Source: Microbulbifer agarilyticus
GTDB lineage: Bacteria > Pseudomonadota > Gammaproteobacteria > Pseudomonadales > Cellvibrionaceae
Assembly (NCBI RefSeq): GCF_001999945.1
Contig: NZ_CP019650.1
Location: 1,984,001-2,048,000, forward strand
Reading direction: 5' to 3'
DNA length: 64,000 bases
Part shown: positions 26,426 to 35,862 of the stretch, one piece after another
Layout of the letters: each line of letters opens with the position of its first letter
Position numbering within the stretch: position 1 is the stretch's first letter
Made by a program: the position numbers and the translations under genes
The notes under the pieces: generated by a model
Database searches by the model: none
What the model was told of the DNA's origin: nothing
Seen by the model: the letters and a program-made list of their open reading frames with translations, nothing else

Positions 26426-28084
26426 ATGAAACTCGTAACCAAGAAGCTGCTGCTGGCAGCTGCTATCACTGGTCTGCTGGCTGGCTGTGACAGCGGCGGT
26501 ATTACCATTGCTCCGGAAACCAACGACAACTCCGTAGATAACAGCACTGGCGGCGGTGACGGTGGCGCGGTTGTAAATAACCCGTGCGCTTCTTATGAAA
26601 AAGCCGGTTCTGTTAAGCAGGGTGAATTCAACTCTGAAACTGGTAACTGTGCCTACAACGCAGCGTTTGTTGACTCCGGCAACCCGCTGACTGTTGACTT
26701 GGTAATTCCTGCCCTGGAAAACGGTGCGCACCTTTTTGAAGGTAGCCTGTTCGTTGGTAACAACTACGACGACGACACCACCATGGCTGCTGCTGGTATC
26801 GCCGAAGGCGGTGACGGTGCTCGGCTGACCGTACAGGCTGGCGCTACTGTTGCATTCCCAGACAGCACCAAGTTTATGGTTGTAAACCGCGGCTCCCAGC
26901 TGGTAGCGGTAGGTACTGCGCAAGACCCAATTACATTCACTTCTCTGTCTGACGTAGAAGGCACTGTAGGTCCTGAAGACGTACAGCAGTGGGGTGGTAT
27001 GGTGATCAACGGTTTCGGTATCACAAACAAGTGTGCTTACGATGCCGAAATGAACACCTCCGAGTGTCACGTACTGGCCGAAGGTGCTGCCGGTAAAGAT
27101 CAGTCCAACTATGGCGGTGACAACAACGGCGACAGCTCCGGTCACATGGAGTATGTTCGCGTTAAGCACACTGGTGCGGAAGTTGCGAACGGTGACGAGC
27201 TGAACGGTATCACCTTCAGCTCTGTGGGTTCCGGTACCATCGTTAAGAATCTGCAGGTTTACTCTACTTACGACGACGGCATCGAGATGTTCGGTGGTGC
27301 GGTAAGTTTCGAAAACTACCTGGCCATGTACGTTCGCGACGACTCCATCGATATCGATGAAGGCTGGAGCGGCTCCATCACAAACGCACTGGTTATTCAG
27401 AGCGAAACCGACGGTAACCACTGTATCGAATCTGACGGTATCGGTTCTTACAAAGACACCAACGATTACTCCGCTCTGATCGCTGCCGGCCTGAACAGCC
27501 GCCCGGTGATCGATGGTCTGACCTGCATCATCTCCGCACAGAGCGAAGGTACTCACGATCCGGGTGCTGGCTGGCGATTCCGCGAAGGTATCTTCCCGAT
27601 GATCACCAACTCTATGGTTATCGGTTCCTTCGCCGCTGATGAAAATGGTGTGGAAGGCAGCAACTACTGTCTGCGTGTTGAGAGCGACGAGACCACTGCA
27701 GCGTTGGCTGCTGGTACAGAAGCGAGCATTACTTCCAACATCTTTGCCTGTGCTGATAAGACCAAAGGCGGTCCGATTGGTGCTGACGAGCTGGAAGCCT
27801 GGGCTGTTGCAAACGGCAACGTATTTGCCGACGTACCGGCTGACGCCGCTCTGAACCCGACTGCCGCTGCCGACACTGGTCTACAGCTGCTTGAAGGTCC
27901 TCTGTCTGTATTCTCCATCGACACCGACAGCATGATGGTAAATGACGCTGCGGTAGGTATCTCTCCGGTCGAGCGCGCGTACCTGGGTGCCCTGAGTGCT
28001 GGCGACAGCGACTGGACTGTTGGCTGGACCTACGGCCTGCACGACGGCAGCCGCGCTCAGGCTCTGTGGTTCGAGCAGCAGTAA
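26426..28084 (+). CDS. Secreted beta-helix lipoprotein paired with a TonB receptor
   Basis: 552 aa from the ATG at 26426, with AGGGGG 5 nt upstream. The N-terminus is a lipoprotein signal with lipobox LLAGC (Cys at about residue 21). A Ser/Gly/Asn-rich linker follows, then a repetitive Gly/Asp/Asn-rich body with MVVNRGSQLVAVGTAQDPI and WGGMVINGFGI, typical of a right-handed beta-helix. Cys residues are present in pairs. Codon use is strongly biased to optimal C-ending codons, which suggests high expression. Families of this kind occur next to TonB receptors in marine Gammaproteobacteria; it may be a surface binding protein for the receptor's substrate. Substrate unknown. Confidence 0.7.
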   Translation: MKLVTKKLLLAAAITGLLAGCDSGGITIAPETNDNSVDNSTGGGDGGAVVNNPCASYEKAGSVKQGEFNSETGNCAYNAAFVDSGNPLTVDLVIPALENGAHLFEGSLFVGNNYDDDTTMAAAGIAEGGDGARLTVQAGATVAFPDSTKFMVVNRGSQLVAVGTAQDPITFTSLSDVEGTVGPEDVQQWGGMVINGFGITNKCAYDAEMNTSECHVLAEGAAGKDQSNYGGDNNGDSSGHMEYVRVKHTGAEVANGDELNGITFSSVGSGTIVKNLQVYSTYDDGIEMFGGAVSFENYLAMYVRDDSIDIDEGWSGSITNALVIQSETDGNHCIESDGIGSYKDTNDYSALIAAGLNSRPVIDGLTCIISAQSEGTHDPGAGWRFREGIFPMITNSMVIGSFAADENGVEGSNYCLRVESDETTAALAAGTEASITSNIFACADKTKGGPIGADELEAWAVANGNVFADVPADAALNPTAAADTGLQLLEGPLSVFSIDTDSMMVNDAAVGISPVERAYLGALSAGDSDWTVGWTYGLHDGSRAQALWFEQQ

Positions 28085-28133
28085 GTGCTTAGGTGGTCAG
28101 GACTTTAGATTCTGACTGCTAGATTCTGACTGA

Positions 28134-28168
28134 GAGGCGCCGCCTTCACACGCTGGAGCCGGCGCCTC
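28134..28168 (+). terminator. Hairpin between lipoprotein and receptor genes
   Basis: A 9-bp stem GAGGCGCCG/CGGCGCCTC with a 17-nt loop, followed by ATTTGATTTTG. The weak T-tract suggests an attenuating terminator or an mRNA 3'-end stabiliser that would give more lipoprotein than receptor. Confidence 0.5.
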
Positions 28169-28207
28169 ATTTGATTTTGAGATCAGGAACGATTAGAGGC
28201 CTGGGAA

Positions 28208-30931
28208 ATGGATAAGAACGAAAAGTTTCAAAGAGTGCCGTTGGTATTGGCTATCGCCACGGCCTCTGTCATTGCTCCGAACGCATTCGCGCAGGTAGAG
28301 ATGGATAATATTGCTGGACCACAGGCTCAGCAAATTGAAGAAGTCATGGTTCAGGGGCGCCTGAAAGACTCGGCAGAGATGCTGGTTAGTGAGCGCCTGG
28401 AAGAAGAAGTGGTAACGGACATTCTCGGCTCTGAGATGATCGGCCGAGTAGGGGATTCTACGGTTGCTGCTGCGCTGCGTCGTGTGGCTGGTCTGTCTCT
28501 CGTTAATGACAAGTTTGTTTACGTTCGTGGTCTGGGTGAGCGCTATTCCAGTACCACTCTGAACGGTGCGACCGTGCCGTCTCCAGATCTGACCCGAAAC
28601 GTAATTCCGCTGGACATTTTCCCGACATCTGTTGTGGATTCTCTCGCGGTACAGAAATCTTATTCCGCCGATCAGGCGGCAACCTTTGGTGGTGGTAACG
28701 TCAACATCCGTACCAAGGGTATTCCCGATGGCCTGACTTTCTCCATTGAGTTGGGCAGCGGTATGAACACCGAGACCGATGGTGATGTGCTGTCTTACCG
28801 CGGCGGTGACGATGACAACTTCGGTACCGATGACGGCACTCGAGCCTTGCCTGTGGAGCTGGAGCAAGCACTGCAGCGCTTTAAGGGTGAGCTGGGTGTG
28901 CAGGATATTCGCGAAGTGCTGGAGCAGGAAGGAAATGAATATGCCTCAGCTTCCGAAGCAATCGCGGCCGCAAAACAACTCAACCGTGAGCTTGCCCTGC
29001 ACTTGAACCGCGACATCGCCGTGCAGGAAGACTCCAGCAACCCGGATATGGATGTGAAAGGTAGCGTCGGCAACCGTTTTTACATCACCGACGACCTGGA
29101 AGTGGGTTTCTTGGCGGGCGCTTCCTATAAGAATCGCTGGCGTGAAGAAGAGACCGTAAAGCGTTCTTATGGTTTGCCGGAAGAGGTTGTGGATGTCGAG
29201 AATACCTCAACGTATTCTGTCGACCTGAGCGGTAACCTCAATCTGGGCGTTCGTTATGGCGACGACCATGAAGTTACCCTGACGAGCTTGTACCTGCGTA
29301 ATACCGACGACGATACTTCTATTCGCGATTACTTTAACGAAAACCGCCAGCTGTCTGATGGCCGCGGTTTCCGTGAATATGCGTTGAAGTATGAAGAGCG
29401 TGATTTGCTGGTGAATCAGGCTCGTGGCTCACACACCCTCGGCCCCGCAACCAAAAGCATGGTTCCAGGGGGGCTGTTGAGCTGGGCGCCGGAAGAGCTG
29501 AAAGTTGATTGGTTCTACTCCGAGTCAACGGCGCAGACCGATATTCCGAATGAAGTTACCGTCAATGCCGATACCCTGACCAATAGTCTTGGCGAGGTGG
29601 TGAGCTCTTCGGTCAGTAACGGTGTAAACAGTTCCGGCTTCCGTTTCACCGAACTGGAAGATGAGGTCGTGAACTACGGATGGAGTTCTACTCTGCCGTT
29701 GGAGTTCTCCAGTTCTTCATTGGAGTTGAGCGGCGGTTTTGCGCGTACCGAAAAGGCGCGCTACTACAAGCAGAGCGAGTTCCGTATCGGCGCAATCAAT
29801 GTTGCCGACCCTACGTCTTTGGGCGGGACCCTTGATCAGGTGTTTGGCGATGGGCAAATCACCGACACGGCCAACGACTACGCTTTCGACCGCGCTGGCA
29901 CCAATAATCAGAGTTATATTGCCGCAACGTTGACGGATGCCGTATTCGCTAAGGTTGACTGGACCCTGAATGAGACCTGGCGTGCTTCCGCTGGCGCACG
30001 CTGGGAAGAGTACAATCAGGTTGCGCTCGACTGGAATCCCTATGGTTACAGTATCGAGAGTCCACAGATTGACCTGGATGAAGATGCGCTGCGTGATGCC
30101 ACTTACAGTGACGACGCGGTATATCCGTCTCTTTCATTGACCTACATGGGTGCGCTGTGGGCGGAAACCTTCCAGCTGCGCTTCGGTGCGAGTAAAACTG
30201 CAGTGCGCCCGGACCTGCGTGAGATTACTGAGGCGATTTACATCGACCCAATCACCGACGAACAGGTGAAAGGTAACCCGGACACCCGCCCGTCTGAGAT
30301 CACCAACTTTGACGTGCGTGGTGAATGGTACTTCGACAATGGCGACAACCTGACGGTGTCCGCTTTCTACAAAGATATTGTTGATCCGATCGAATTCTTT
30401 GAGTTGGCCTCCAGTGATACCAACGTCGCTCGGGAAATCATCAATGCGGAATCTGGTGAGATTACGGGTGTAGAAATTGAGGCGCTGAAGGGGCTCGGCT
30501 TTTTCGGTGATTTCATGGATAGCTTCTTCGTACAGAGCAACCTGACCTTCCAGGAAACGGAACTAGTTGCCGGTGCCGAAGCAGACGCGCCGACCAACCC
30601 GATCCGTGAAATGACCGGTGCTTCCGAGTACGTAGTTAACATGCTGGTAGGTTTCGACTCTCCAGATGGCGGACATACCGCAACTCTGGGATACAACGTG
30701 TTTGGCGATCGTCTGTACGCAGCCGGCCGTAACGGTGCCCCAGATGCCTATGAGTTGCCGTTCCACTCGCTGGACCTGACGTACTCTTGGTACCCGACCG
30801 AAGAAATCACCATCAAAGCCAAGATGCAGAACCTGCTGGACGAGGCGATCGAAATTGAGCGCGCAAACGTGGTCGTATTCGAAGAAAAGCCGGGACAGTC
30901 TTTTGCGCTGAGTGCTCAGTACAAGTTCTAA
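28208..30931 (+). CDS. TonB-dependent outer-membrane receptor
   Basis: 907 aa with a signal peptide (about 1-28, ending NAFAQ), a TonB-box-like IEEVMVQGRL, and a plug of the type FVYVRGLGERYSSTTLNGA, PSPDLTRNVIPLDIFP, YSADQAATFGGGNVNIRTKG. The barrel ends SFALSAQYKF, with a terminal Phe as needed for outer-membrane assembly. This plug subtype is not a classical siderophore receptor. It follows the beta-helix lipoprotein by 123 bp on the same strand, the reason to treat them as one uptake system. Ends at a strong terminator. Confidence 0.9.
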   Translation: MDKNEKFQRVPLVLAIATASVIAPNAFAQVEMDNIAGPQAQQIEEVMVQGRLKDSAEMLVSERLEEEVVTDILGSEMIGRVGDSTVAAALRRVAGLSLVNDKFVYVRGLGERYSSTTLNGATVPSPDLTRNVIPLDIFPTSVVDSLAVQKSYSADQAATFGGGNVNIRTKGIPDGLTFSIELGSGMNTETDGDVLSYRGGDDDNFGTDDGTRALPVELEQALQRFKGELGVQDIREVLEQEGNEYASASEAIAAAKQLNRELALHLNRDIAVQEDSSNPDMDVKGSVGNRFYITDDLEVGFLAGASYKNRWREEETVKRSYGLPEEVVDVENTSTYSVDLSGNLNLGVRYGDDHEVTLTSLYLRNTDDDTSIRDYFNENRQLSDGRGFREYALKYEERDLLVNQARGSHTLGPATKSMVPGGLLSWAPEELKVDWFYSESTAQTDIPNEVTVNADTLTNSLGEVVSSSVSNGVNSSGFRFTELEDEVVNYGWSSTLPLEFSSSSLELSGGFARTEKARYYKQSEFRIGAINVADPTSLGGTLDQVFGDGQITDTANDYAFDRAGTNNQSYIAATLTDAVFAKVDWTLNETWRASAGARWEEYNQVALDWNPYGYSIESPQIDLDEDALRDATYSDDAVYPSLSLTYMGALWAETFQLRFGASKTAVRPDLREITEAIYIDPITDEQVKGNPDTRPSEITNFDVRGEWYFDNGDNLTVSAFYKDIVDPIEFFELASSDTNVAREIINAESGEITGVEIEALKGLGFFGDFMDSFFVQSNLTFQETELVAGAEADAPTNPIREMTGASEYVVNMLVGFDSPDGGHTATLGYNVFGDRLYAAGRNGAPDAYELPFHSLDLTYSWYPTEEITIKAKMQNLLDEAIEIERANVVVFEEKPGQSFALSAQYKF

Positions 30932-30997
30932 TCGCGATAGGTTTCGATAACAAAAAAGTACCTGGAAGTATTACAGCAACAGGGAACGCTTAAAGAG

Positions 30998-31028
30998 CCG
31001 GACACTGGTAGCAGTGTCTGGTTTTTTT
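30998..31028 (+). terminator. Intrinsic terminator after the 28.2 kb receptor
   Basis: A 10-bp stem CCGGACACTG/CAGTGTCTGG followed by seven T. Confidence 0.85.
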
Positions 31029-31055
31029 CATTTTGGTGACTAACAATTTCAAGGC

Positions 31056-31083
31056 AATAAAAAAGGGCGCCCATTGGGCGCCC
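31056..31083 (-). terminator. Intrinsic terminator of the ETF-QO gene
   Basis: An 8-bp GC stem GGGCGCCC/GGGCGCCC with a 3-nt loop, followed on the minus strand by TTTTTTATT, 22 bp past the ETF-QO stop. Confidence 0.85.
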
Positions 31084-31104
31084 TATACACTGACTGCTCA
31101 GCAA

Positions 31105-32742
31105 TTACATGTTTGGATAGTTGGGGCCGCCGCCACCTTCCGGAGTCACCCACACAATGTTCTGGGTGGGGTCCTTAATGTCGCAAGTCTTACAGTGTAC
31201 GCAGTTCTGCGCGTTGATCTGGAAGCGCTTGCCGTCACCGTCCTCTACCACTTCGTATACGCCGGCAGGGCAGTAGCGCTGTGCTGGCTCATCGTAGATT
31301 GGCAGGTTATGGTTCAGCGGGATGTCACTGTCCTTCAGGGTCAGGTGACAAGGCTGATCTTCTTCGTGGTTGGTGTTGGAGATAAACACCGACGACAGCT
31401 TGTCGAAGCTCAGCACACCATCCGGCTTCGGATAGTTGATCTTTTTACAGTCTGCGGCAGGTTTCAGCTGGGCGTGGTCCGCTTTGCTGTCGCTTAGGGT
31501 CCACGGCAGTTTGCCTTTGAACAGGTTGATGTCCACGAACGCATAGGCTGCGCCCAAGATGTTGCCCCACTTGTGCTGTGCTGGACCGAAGTTGCGCTGC
31601 TTGTGCAGCTCTTTCCATGCCCAGCTGTTCTTGTAGCGCTCGCTGTAATCGGTCAGCTCGTCGCCGCCGCGCTCGGTGCTCAGGGCTTCCGCTACGGATT
31701 CCGCGGCCAGCATGCCGGACTTCATTGCGGTGTGGTTGCCCTTGATCTTGGCGAAGTTCAGGGTGCCGGCGTCGTCACCGATCAGCATGCCGCCCGGGAA
31801 GGTCATCTTCGGCTGGGACTGCAGGCCGCCTTTTACGATGGCACGTGCACCGTAGGCCACACGCTGCCCGCCTTCCAGATACTGTTTGATCACCGGGTGA
31901 TGCTTGTAGCGCTGGAATTCGTCAAACGGGCTGACGTGTGGGTTGCTGTAAGACAGGTCGGTAATCAGACCGACAACTACCTGGTCTTCTTCCAGGTGAT
32001 ATAGGAAGCCACCACCGGCGGAACCGGATTCGTCCAGCGGCCAGCCGGCAGTGTGCACAACCAGGCCTTGCTTGTGCTTGCTGCTGTCGACCTTCCAGAT
32101 TTCCTTGATGCCGATGCCGTAGTGTTGCGGCTCGCGATCTGCATCCAGAGAGAACTTGGCAATCAGCTGCTTGCCCAGATGTCCGCGACAGCCTTCGGCA
32201 AACAGGGTGTATTTCGCGTGCAGCTCCATACCGGGCATGTAGCTGTCTTTTTGCTCGCCGTTGGCGCCGATGCCCATGTCGCCGGTCGCGATACCTTTTA
32301 CAGAGCCGTCTTCGTTGTACAGGACTTCTGCAGCCGCGAAGCCTGGGAAGATCTCAACACCGAGGGCTTCGGCCTGTTCGGCGAGCCAGCGGGTCAGGTT
32401 GCCCAGGCTGATAATGTAGTTGCCTTCGTTGTGCATGGTGCTGGGCACCAGCATGCCGGGAACCTTGATGGAGGACTCCGGGCCACGGAGTACGTAGATA
32501 TCGTCGCCCTCGACCGGGGTTTCCAGAGGCGCACCGCGCTCTTTCCAGTCGGGGAACAGTTCGTTCAGCGCGGTAGGTTCAAATACGGCACCGGAGAGGA
32601 TGTGCGCACCAACTTCCGAACCTTTCTCAACCACACATACGGCGATGTCTTCATTGATCTGACGTAGCTTGATCGCGGCGGCCAGTCCGGCAGGGCCCGC
32701 GCCGACGATGACTACGTCGTATTCCATTGACTCGCGTTCCAC
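31105..32742 (-). CDS. Electron transfer flavoprotein-ubiquinone oxidoreductase
   Basis: 545 aa, normal length. Membrane-associated FAD and 4Fe-4S protein that passes electrons from ETF to ubiquinone. The FAD motif [17 protein letters not shown] is at the N-terminus, and the C-terminal ferredoxin-like part has the cluster ligands in CPAGVYEV and [17 protein letters not shown] at 32742 is the likely start because GGAG lies 6 nt upstream; an ATG five codons in (32727) has no such box. It is divergent from etfBA across a 440-bp control region. Confidence 0.96.
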   Translation of the reverse strand: MERESMEYDVVIVGAGPAGLAAAIKLRQINEDIAVCVVEKGSEVGAHILSGAVFEPTALNELFPDWKERGAPLETPVEGDDIYVLRGPESSIKVPGMLVPSTMHNEGNYIISLGNLTRWLAEQAEALGVEIFPGFAAAEVLYNEDGSVKGIATGDMGIGANGEQKDSYMPGMELHAKYTLFAEGCRGHLGKQLIAKFSLDADREPQHYGIGIKEIWKVDSSKHKQGLVVHTAGWPLDESGSAGGGFLYHLEEDQVVVGLITDLSYSNPHVSPFDEFQRYKHHPVIKQYLEGGQRVAYGARAIVKGGLQSQPKMTFPGGMLIGDDAGTLNFAKIKGNHTAMKSGMLAAESVAEALSTERGGDELTDYSERYKNSWAWKELHKQRNFGPAQHKWGNILGAAYAFVDINLFKGKLPWTLSDSKADHAQLKPAADCKKINYPKPDGVLSFDKLSSVFISNTNHEEDQPCHLTLKDSDIPLNHNLPIYDEPAQRYCPAGVYEVVEDGDGKRFQINAQNCVHCKTCDIKDPTQNIVWVTPEGGGGPNYPNM

Positions 32743-33002
32743 AGGTCTCTCCTCAACTAATTTAGTTATTCACCTGCCGAATTATGACAGGCAACTTTTA
32801 GGTTTATCGATTATATCGGTCCGTGACCAATCTCACCAATTGCGTAACTTTTCATATCCGCTGGCAAAAGTGGCGTAAATCGCGGTATTCGCCTGTCTAG
32901 AATAGTGTGGGTTTATGGCCTGAAATTGATCTTATGAATGACTGCTAGGCTTACTATTCAACTATTGATTTTGCTCGGTGAAAGGGCCAACATACGCCCC
33001 GG

Positions 33003-33018
33003 TCAAACAACTGTTTGA
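33003..33018. promoter_or_regulatory. PsrA-type palindrome in the ETF divergent control region
   Basis: TCAAACA-AC-TGTTTGA is a perfect 16-bp palindrome. Its core CAAAC-N4-GTTTG agrees with the site reported for the fatty-acid-responsive repressor PsrA of Pseudomonas (C/G-AAAC-N2-4-GTTT-G/C). It lies 165 bp upstream of the etfB start and 260 bp from the ETF-QO start. Regulation by a PsrA-like protein is inferred; no psrA is in the window. The remaining sequence 32743-33182 shows no gene. Confidence 0.5.
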
Positions 33019-33182
33019 ACTCGAGGTCGGCTCGCAAAGGCCCGAAAACGCTCACTTTGAGCGCTTTGGCAGAGCCGCTAAACACTCAGCCGCGAGGCTA
33101 CGCGAGTTAGCCACGCCGCAGGTCAGCGCCATGGTAGGCGGCAGATTGCGGCTTTTATGTAGACTACTGAGACGGGATTTTC

Positions 33183-33932
33183 ATGAAAGTTCTTGTAGCT
33201 GTGAAGCGCGTTGTCGATTACAACGTGAAAGTTCGCCCCAAGGCGGACGGTTCTGATGTGGACATTGCCAACGTCAAAATGTCCATCAACCCCTTCTGTG
33301 AGATTGCGGTCGAAGAAGCGGTACGCCTCAAAGAGAAGGGCGTGGCCAGCGAGATCGTTGTTGTCTCCATGGGCCCCAAGCAGTGCCAGGAACAGATTCG
33401 TACCGCACTGGCTCTGGGCGCCGACCGTGGTATTCAGGTAGAAACCGATGCCGAGCTGCAGCCGCTGGCGGTTGCCAAGTGCCTGAAAGCCATCGTTGAG
33501 AAAGAAGCGCCTCAGCTGGTGATTCTGGGCAAACAGTCCATCGACGGTGACAACAACCAGACTGGCCAGATGCTGGCCGCGCTGACCGGTATGGGTCAGG
33601 GCACCTTCGCTTCTGAAGTGAATGTTGAAGGCGAGTCCGTAAAAGTTACCCGTGAGATTGACGGCGGCCTGCAGACCGTTGAGCTGACCCTGCCAGCGGT
33701 TGTGACTACCGACCTGCGACTCAATGAGCCGCGCTACGCCTCCCTCCCGAACATCATGAAAGCCAAGCGTAAGCCGCTGGATGTGACCACTCCTGAAGAG
33801 CTGGGTGTGGACATCGCCCCGCGCACCAAAACCTTGAAGGTTGAGCCGCCAGCAGAGCGTCAGGCTGGTATCAAGGTTGCCGATGTAGCGGAACTGGTGG
33901 AAAAACTGAAGAGCGAGGCGAAGGTAATCTGA
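33183..33932 (+). CDS. etfB: Electron transfer flavoprotein beta subunit
   Basis: 249 aa. Forms the heterodimeric FAD/AMP-binding ETF with EtfA, collecting electrons from acyl-CoA and related dehydrogenases. Typical segments are [17 protein letters not shown] at the start, [35 protein letters not shown] and [18 protein letters not shown]. The stop overlaps the etfA start by one base (TGATG). Confidence 0.97.
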   Translation: MKVLVAVKRVVDYNVKVRPKADGSDVDIANVKMSINPFCEIAVEEAVRLKEKGVASEIVVVSMGPKQCQEQIRTALALGADRGIQVETDAELQPLAVAKCLKAIVEKEAPQLVILGKQSIDGDNNQTGQMLAALTGMGQGTFASEVNVEGESVKVTREIDGGLQTVELTLPAVVTTDLRLNEPRYASLPNIMKAKRKPLDVTTPEELGVDIAPRTKTLKVEPPAERQAGIKVADVAELVEKLKSEAKVI

Positions 33933-34861
33933 TGAGCATTCTGGTAATTGCTGAACACGATAATGCGGAGCTGAAAGGCGCCACTCTGAATACCGTCGCT
34001 GCCGCCAAGGCAATCGGTGGAGACATCGACGTACTGGTTGTTGGTAGTGGTTGTGGCGCTGTTGCGGAAGCGGCGGCAAAGGTTGATGGCGTAAGCAAGG
34101 TGCTGGTCGCCGACAATGCGGCGTACGAGCATCAGCTGGGTGAGAACACCGGCAAGCTGGTTGCTGACCTGGGCAAAAATTACAGCCACGTTCTGGCTGC
34201 GGCCACCACCACCGGCAAGAACATGCTGCCGCGCGCGGCGGCACTGCTGGACGTACAGCCGATCTCCGACATCATTGCGGTGGAAAGCCCGGACACCTTC
34301 AAGCGTCCTGTGTACGCCGGTAACGTGATCGCGACCGTGCAGAGCTCCGATGCGATCAAGGTCGCTTCTGTGCGTACCACTGCGTTCGACCCTGTAGCGG
34401 CCGAAGGTGGCAGCGCTGCGATCGAATCCGTTGATATCGTAGATGACGCCCACGTATCCAAGTTTGTCGGTGAGGAGCTGGCCGAGTCCGATCGCCCAGA
34501 ACTGACCGCGGCAAGTGTTGTGATCTCTGGTGGTCGCGGCATGGGCAACGGCGAAAACTTCGAGTTGCTATACAAAGTGGCCGATAAGCTCGGCGCTGCG
34601 GTGGGTGCATCCCGCGCCGCAGTTGACGCAGGCTTCGTACCGAACGATATGCAGGTTGGTCAGACCGGTAAGATCGTTGCGCCGGATCTGTACATCGCTG
34701 TGGGTATTTCTGGCGCCATCCAGCACTTGGCGGGCATGAAAGACTCCAAGGTGATCGTTGCGATCAACAAAGATGAAGAAGCGCCAATCTTCTCCGTGGC
34801 CGATTACGGCCTGGTAGCGGATTTGTTCGATGCGGTGCCGGAGTTGGAAACCAAATTGTAA
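33932..34861 (+). CDS. etfA: Electron transfer flavoprotein alpha subunit
   Basis: 309 aa. The C-terminal FAD domain is intact: [52 protein letters not shown] and [11 protein letters not shown]. Cytoplasmic partner of EtfB, translationally coupled to it. Together with the divergent ETF-QO gene this is a complete ETF-to-quinone branch. Confidence 0.97.
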   Translation: MSILVIAEHDNAELKGATLNTVAAAKAIGGDIDVLVVGSGCGAVAEAAAKVDGVSKVLVADNAAYEHQLGENTGKLVADLGKNYSHVLAAATTTGKNMLPRAAALLDVQPISDIIAVESPDTFKRPVYAGNVIATVQSSDAIKVASVRTTAFDPVAAEGGSAAIESVDIVDDAHVSKFVGEELAESDRPELTAASVVISGGRGMGNGENFELLYKVADKLGAAVGASRAAVDAGFVPNDMQVGQTGKIVAPDLYIAVGISGAIQHLAGMKDSKVIVAINKDEEAPIFSVADYGLVADLFDAVPELETKL

Positions 34862-34890
34862 TATTGGGTTCATATACTCCATACCGGAAA

Positions 34891-34915
34891 GGGCGGCCTC
34901 TGGCCGCCCTTTTTT
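34891..34915 (+). terminator. Intrinsic terminator after etfBA
   Basis: An 8-bp stem GGGCGGCC/GGCCGCCC with a 3-nt loop, followed by six T. Confidence 0.9.
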
Positions 34916-35086
34916 ATGGTTGGGTGTCTGCACGAGATGTCTGGTGCGTCACATTTTTCACGGGCGGGTTGGTTGTTTATTGACCTGTTTTGTGGGGGAG
35001 ATTGCCTTTCTTCAGGGAAGCCCGGAGAATAGGCGCCCAATAACGAGAATTACGCTGTTTGTGGTACAGCAGAGACGGGTTCAATC

Positions 35087-35770
35087 ATGTCTTTGGTCAA
35101 GCGCACATTATCTTCTGCTTTGCAGAATCCGGGATCTGCTGCCAGTACGGCAAAGCGCAGCCTGTTGGCTACGGTTGCGGTGGTTGGCACCTGGCTGACT
35201 ACCAATATGTTGGCCTATGGCGATCTGGTGATTCCAAGTGAGGACGCCGCCGACAGCCTCCTGGCTGAGCGCAGTAGCCGCTCAACCGCACGCAGTAACC
35301 CTTCCTCGATACCTCCCACGGCATTTTTTGGTGTGGCCGCTGTCAAGCCAACGGCGGAGCCCGAAATTGATCTCGCCAATATCCCGATTACGCAGCTGAA
35401 CCTGGTGTTGTCCGGTGTTTTGAGCAGCAGCGTTGCCGACCATGCCAGTGCGCTGGTGGCCCAGAAGGGCAAGCCGGCCGAGCGTGTGTACGTCGGGCAG
35501 GCGCTACCGGGTGGTGCGGAGGTCTATTCGGTGGAAGTCGACCATATTATTCTGCGCAGAAACGGGCAGATGGAAAAATTGACCTATCCGGATGCGGATG
35601 GGCGTCCAACGGTGCCCAAGCAGTATGAGAACTACGCTCGGCAAGCCGCAAAGGTGATTGGTGCGAATCGGGCACCCGCCGACGGGGATCGGCAAGAATC
35701 GATTCGCGAGCGCTTAAAGCAATTGCGAGAGATGGCGCGAGAGCGGCAGTCGGCACAGTCGAACAAATAA
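35087..35770 (+). CDS. gspC: Type II secretion inner-membrane protein GspC (XcpP-type)
   Basis: 227 aa. GspC links the inner-membrane platform to the GspD secretin. A short cytoplasmic N-terminus is followed by one membrane helix (about residues 26-44, LLATVAVVGTWLTTNMLAY). The periplasmic homology region spans about 85-165 (TQLNLVLSGVLSS, KPAERVYVGQAL, VDHIILRRNGQMEKL). The C-terminus is a charged helix (SIRERLKQLREMARERQ) and there is no PDZ domain, as in XcpP of Pseudomonas, where a coiled coil replaces it. First gene of the gspCDEFGHIJKLM operon. Confidence 0.88.
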   Translation: MSLVKRTLSSALQNPGSAASTAKRSLLATVAVVGTWLTTNMLAYGDLVIPSEDAADSLLAERSSRSTARSNPSSIPPTAFFGVAAVKPTAEPEIDLANIPITQLNLVLSGVLSSSVADHASALVAQKGKPAERVYVGQALPGGAEVYSVEVDHIILRRNGQMEKLTYPDADGRPTVPKQYENYARQAAKVIGANRAPADGDRQESIRERLKQLREMARERQSAQSNK

Positions 35771-35862
35771 AAATCTATTGGAGCAGGTGGGGTTTTAGGG
35801 CCTGCTCTTTGTCTTCAAGACCAAACTTTTTTTGATAAGAAAGAATTAGAGCCAAAATCATA

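Noticed and set aside
26414..27556. A 380-codon open frame antisense to the lipoprotein gene
   Set aside because: It is the mirror of strongly biased codons in the real gene, which avoid antisense stops. It shows no domain or start signal.
33123..34244. Long antisense open frame across etfB/etfA
   Set aside because: Mirrors two certain genes with strong codon bias; the sequence is His/Arg/Gln-rich and not protein-like.
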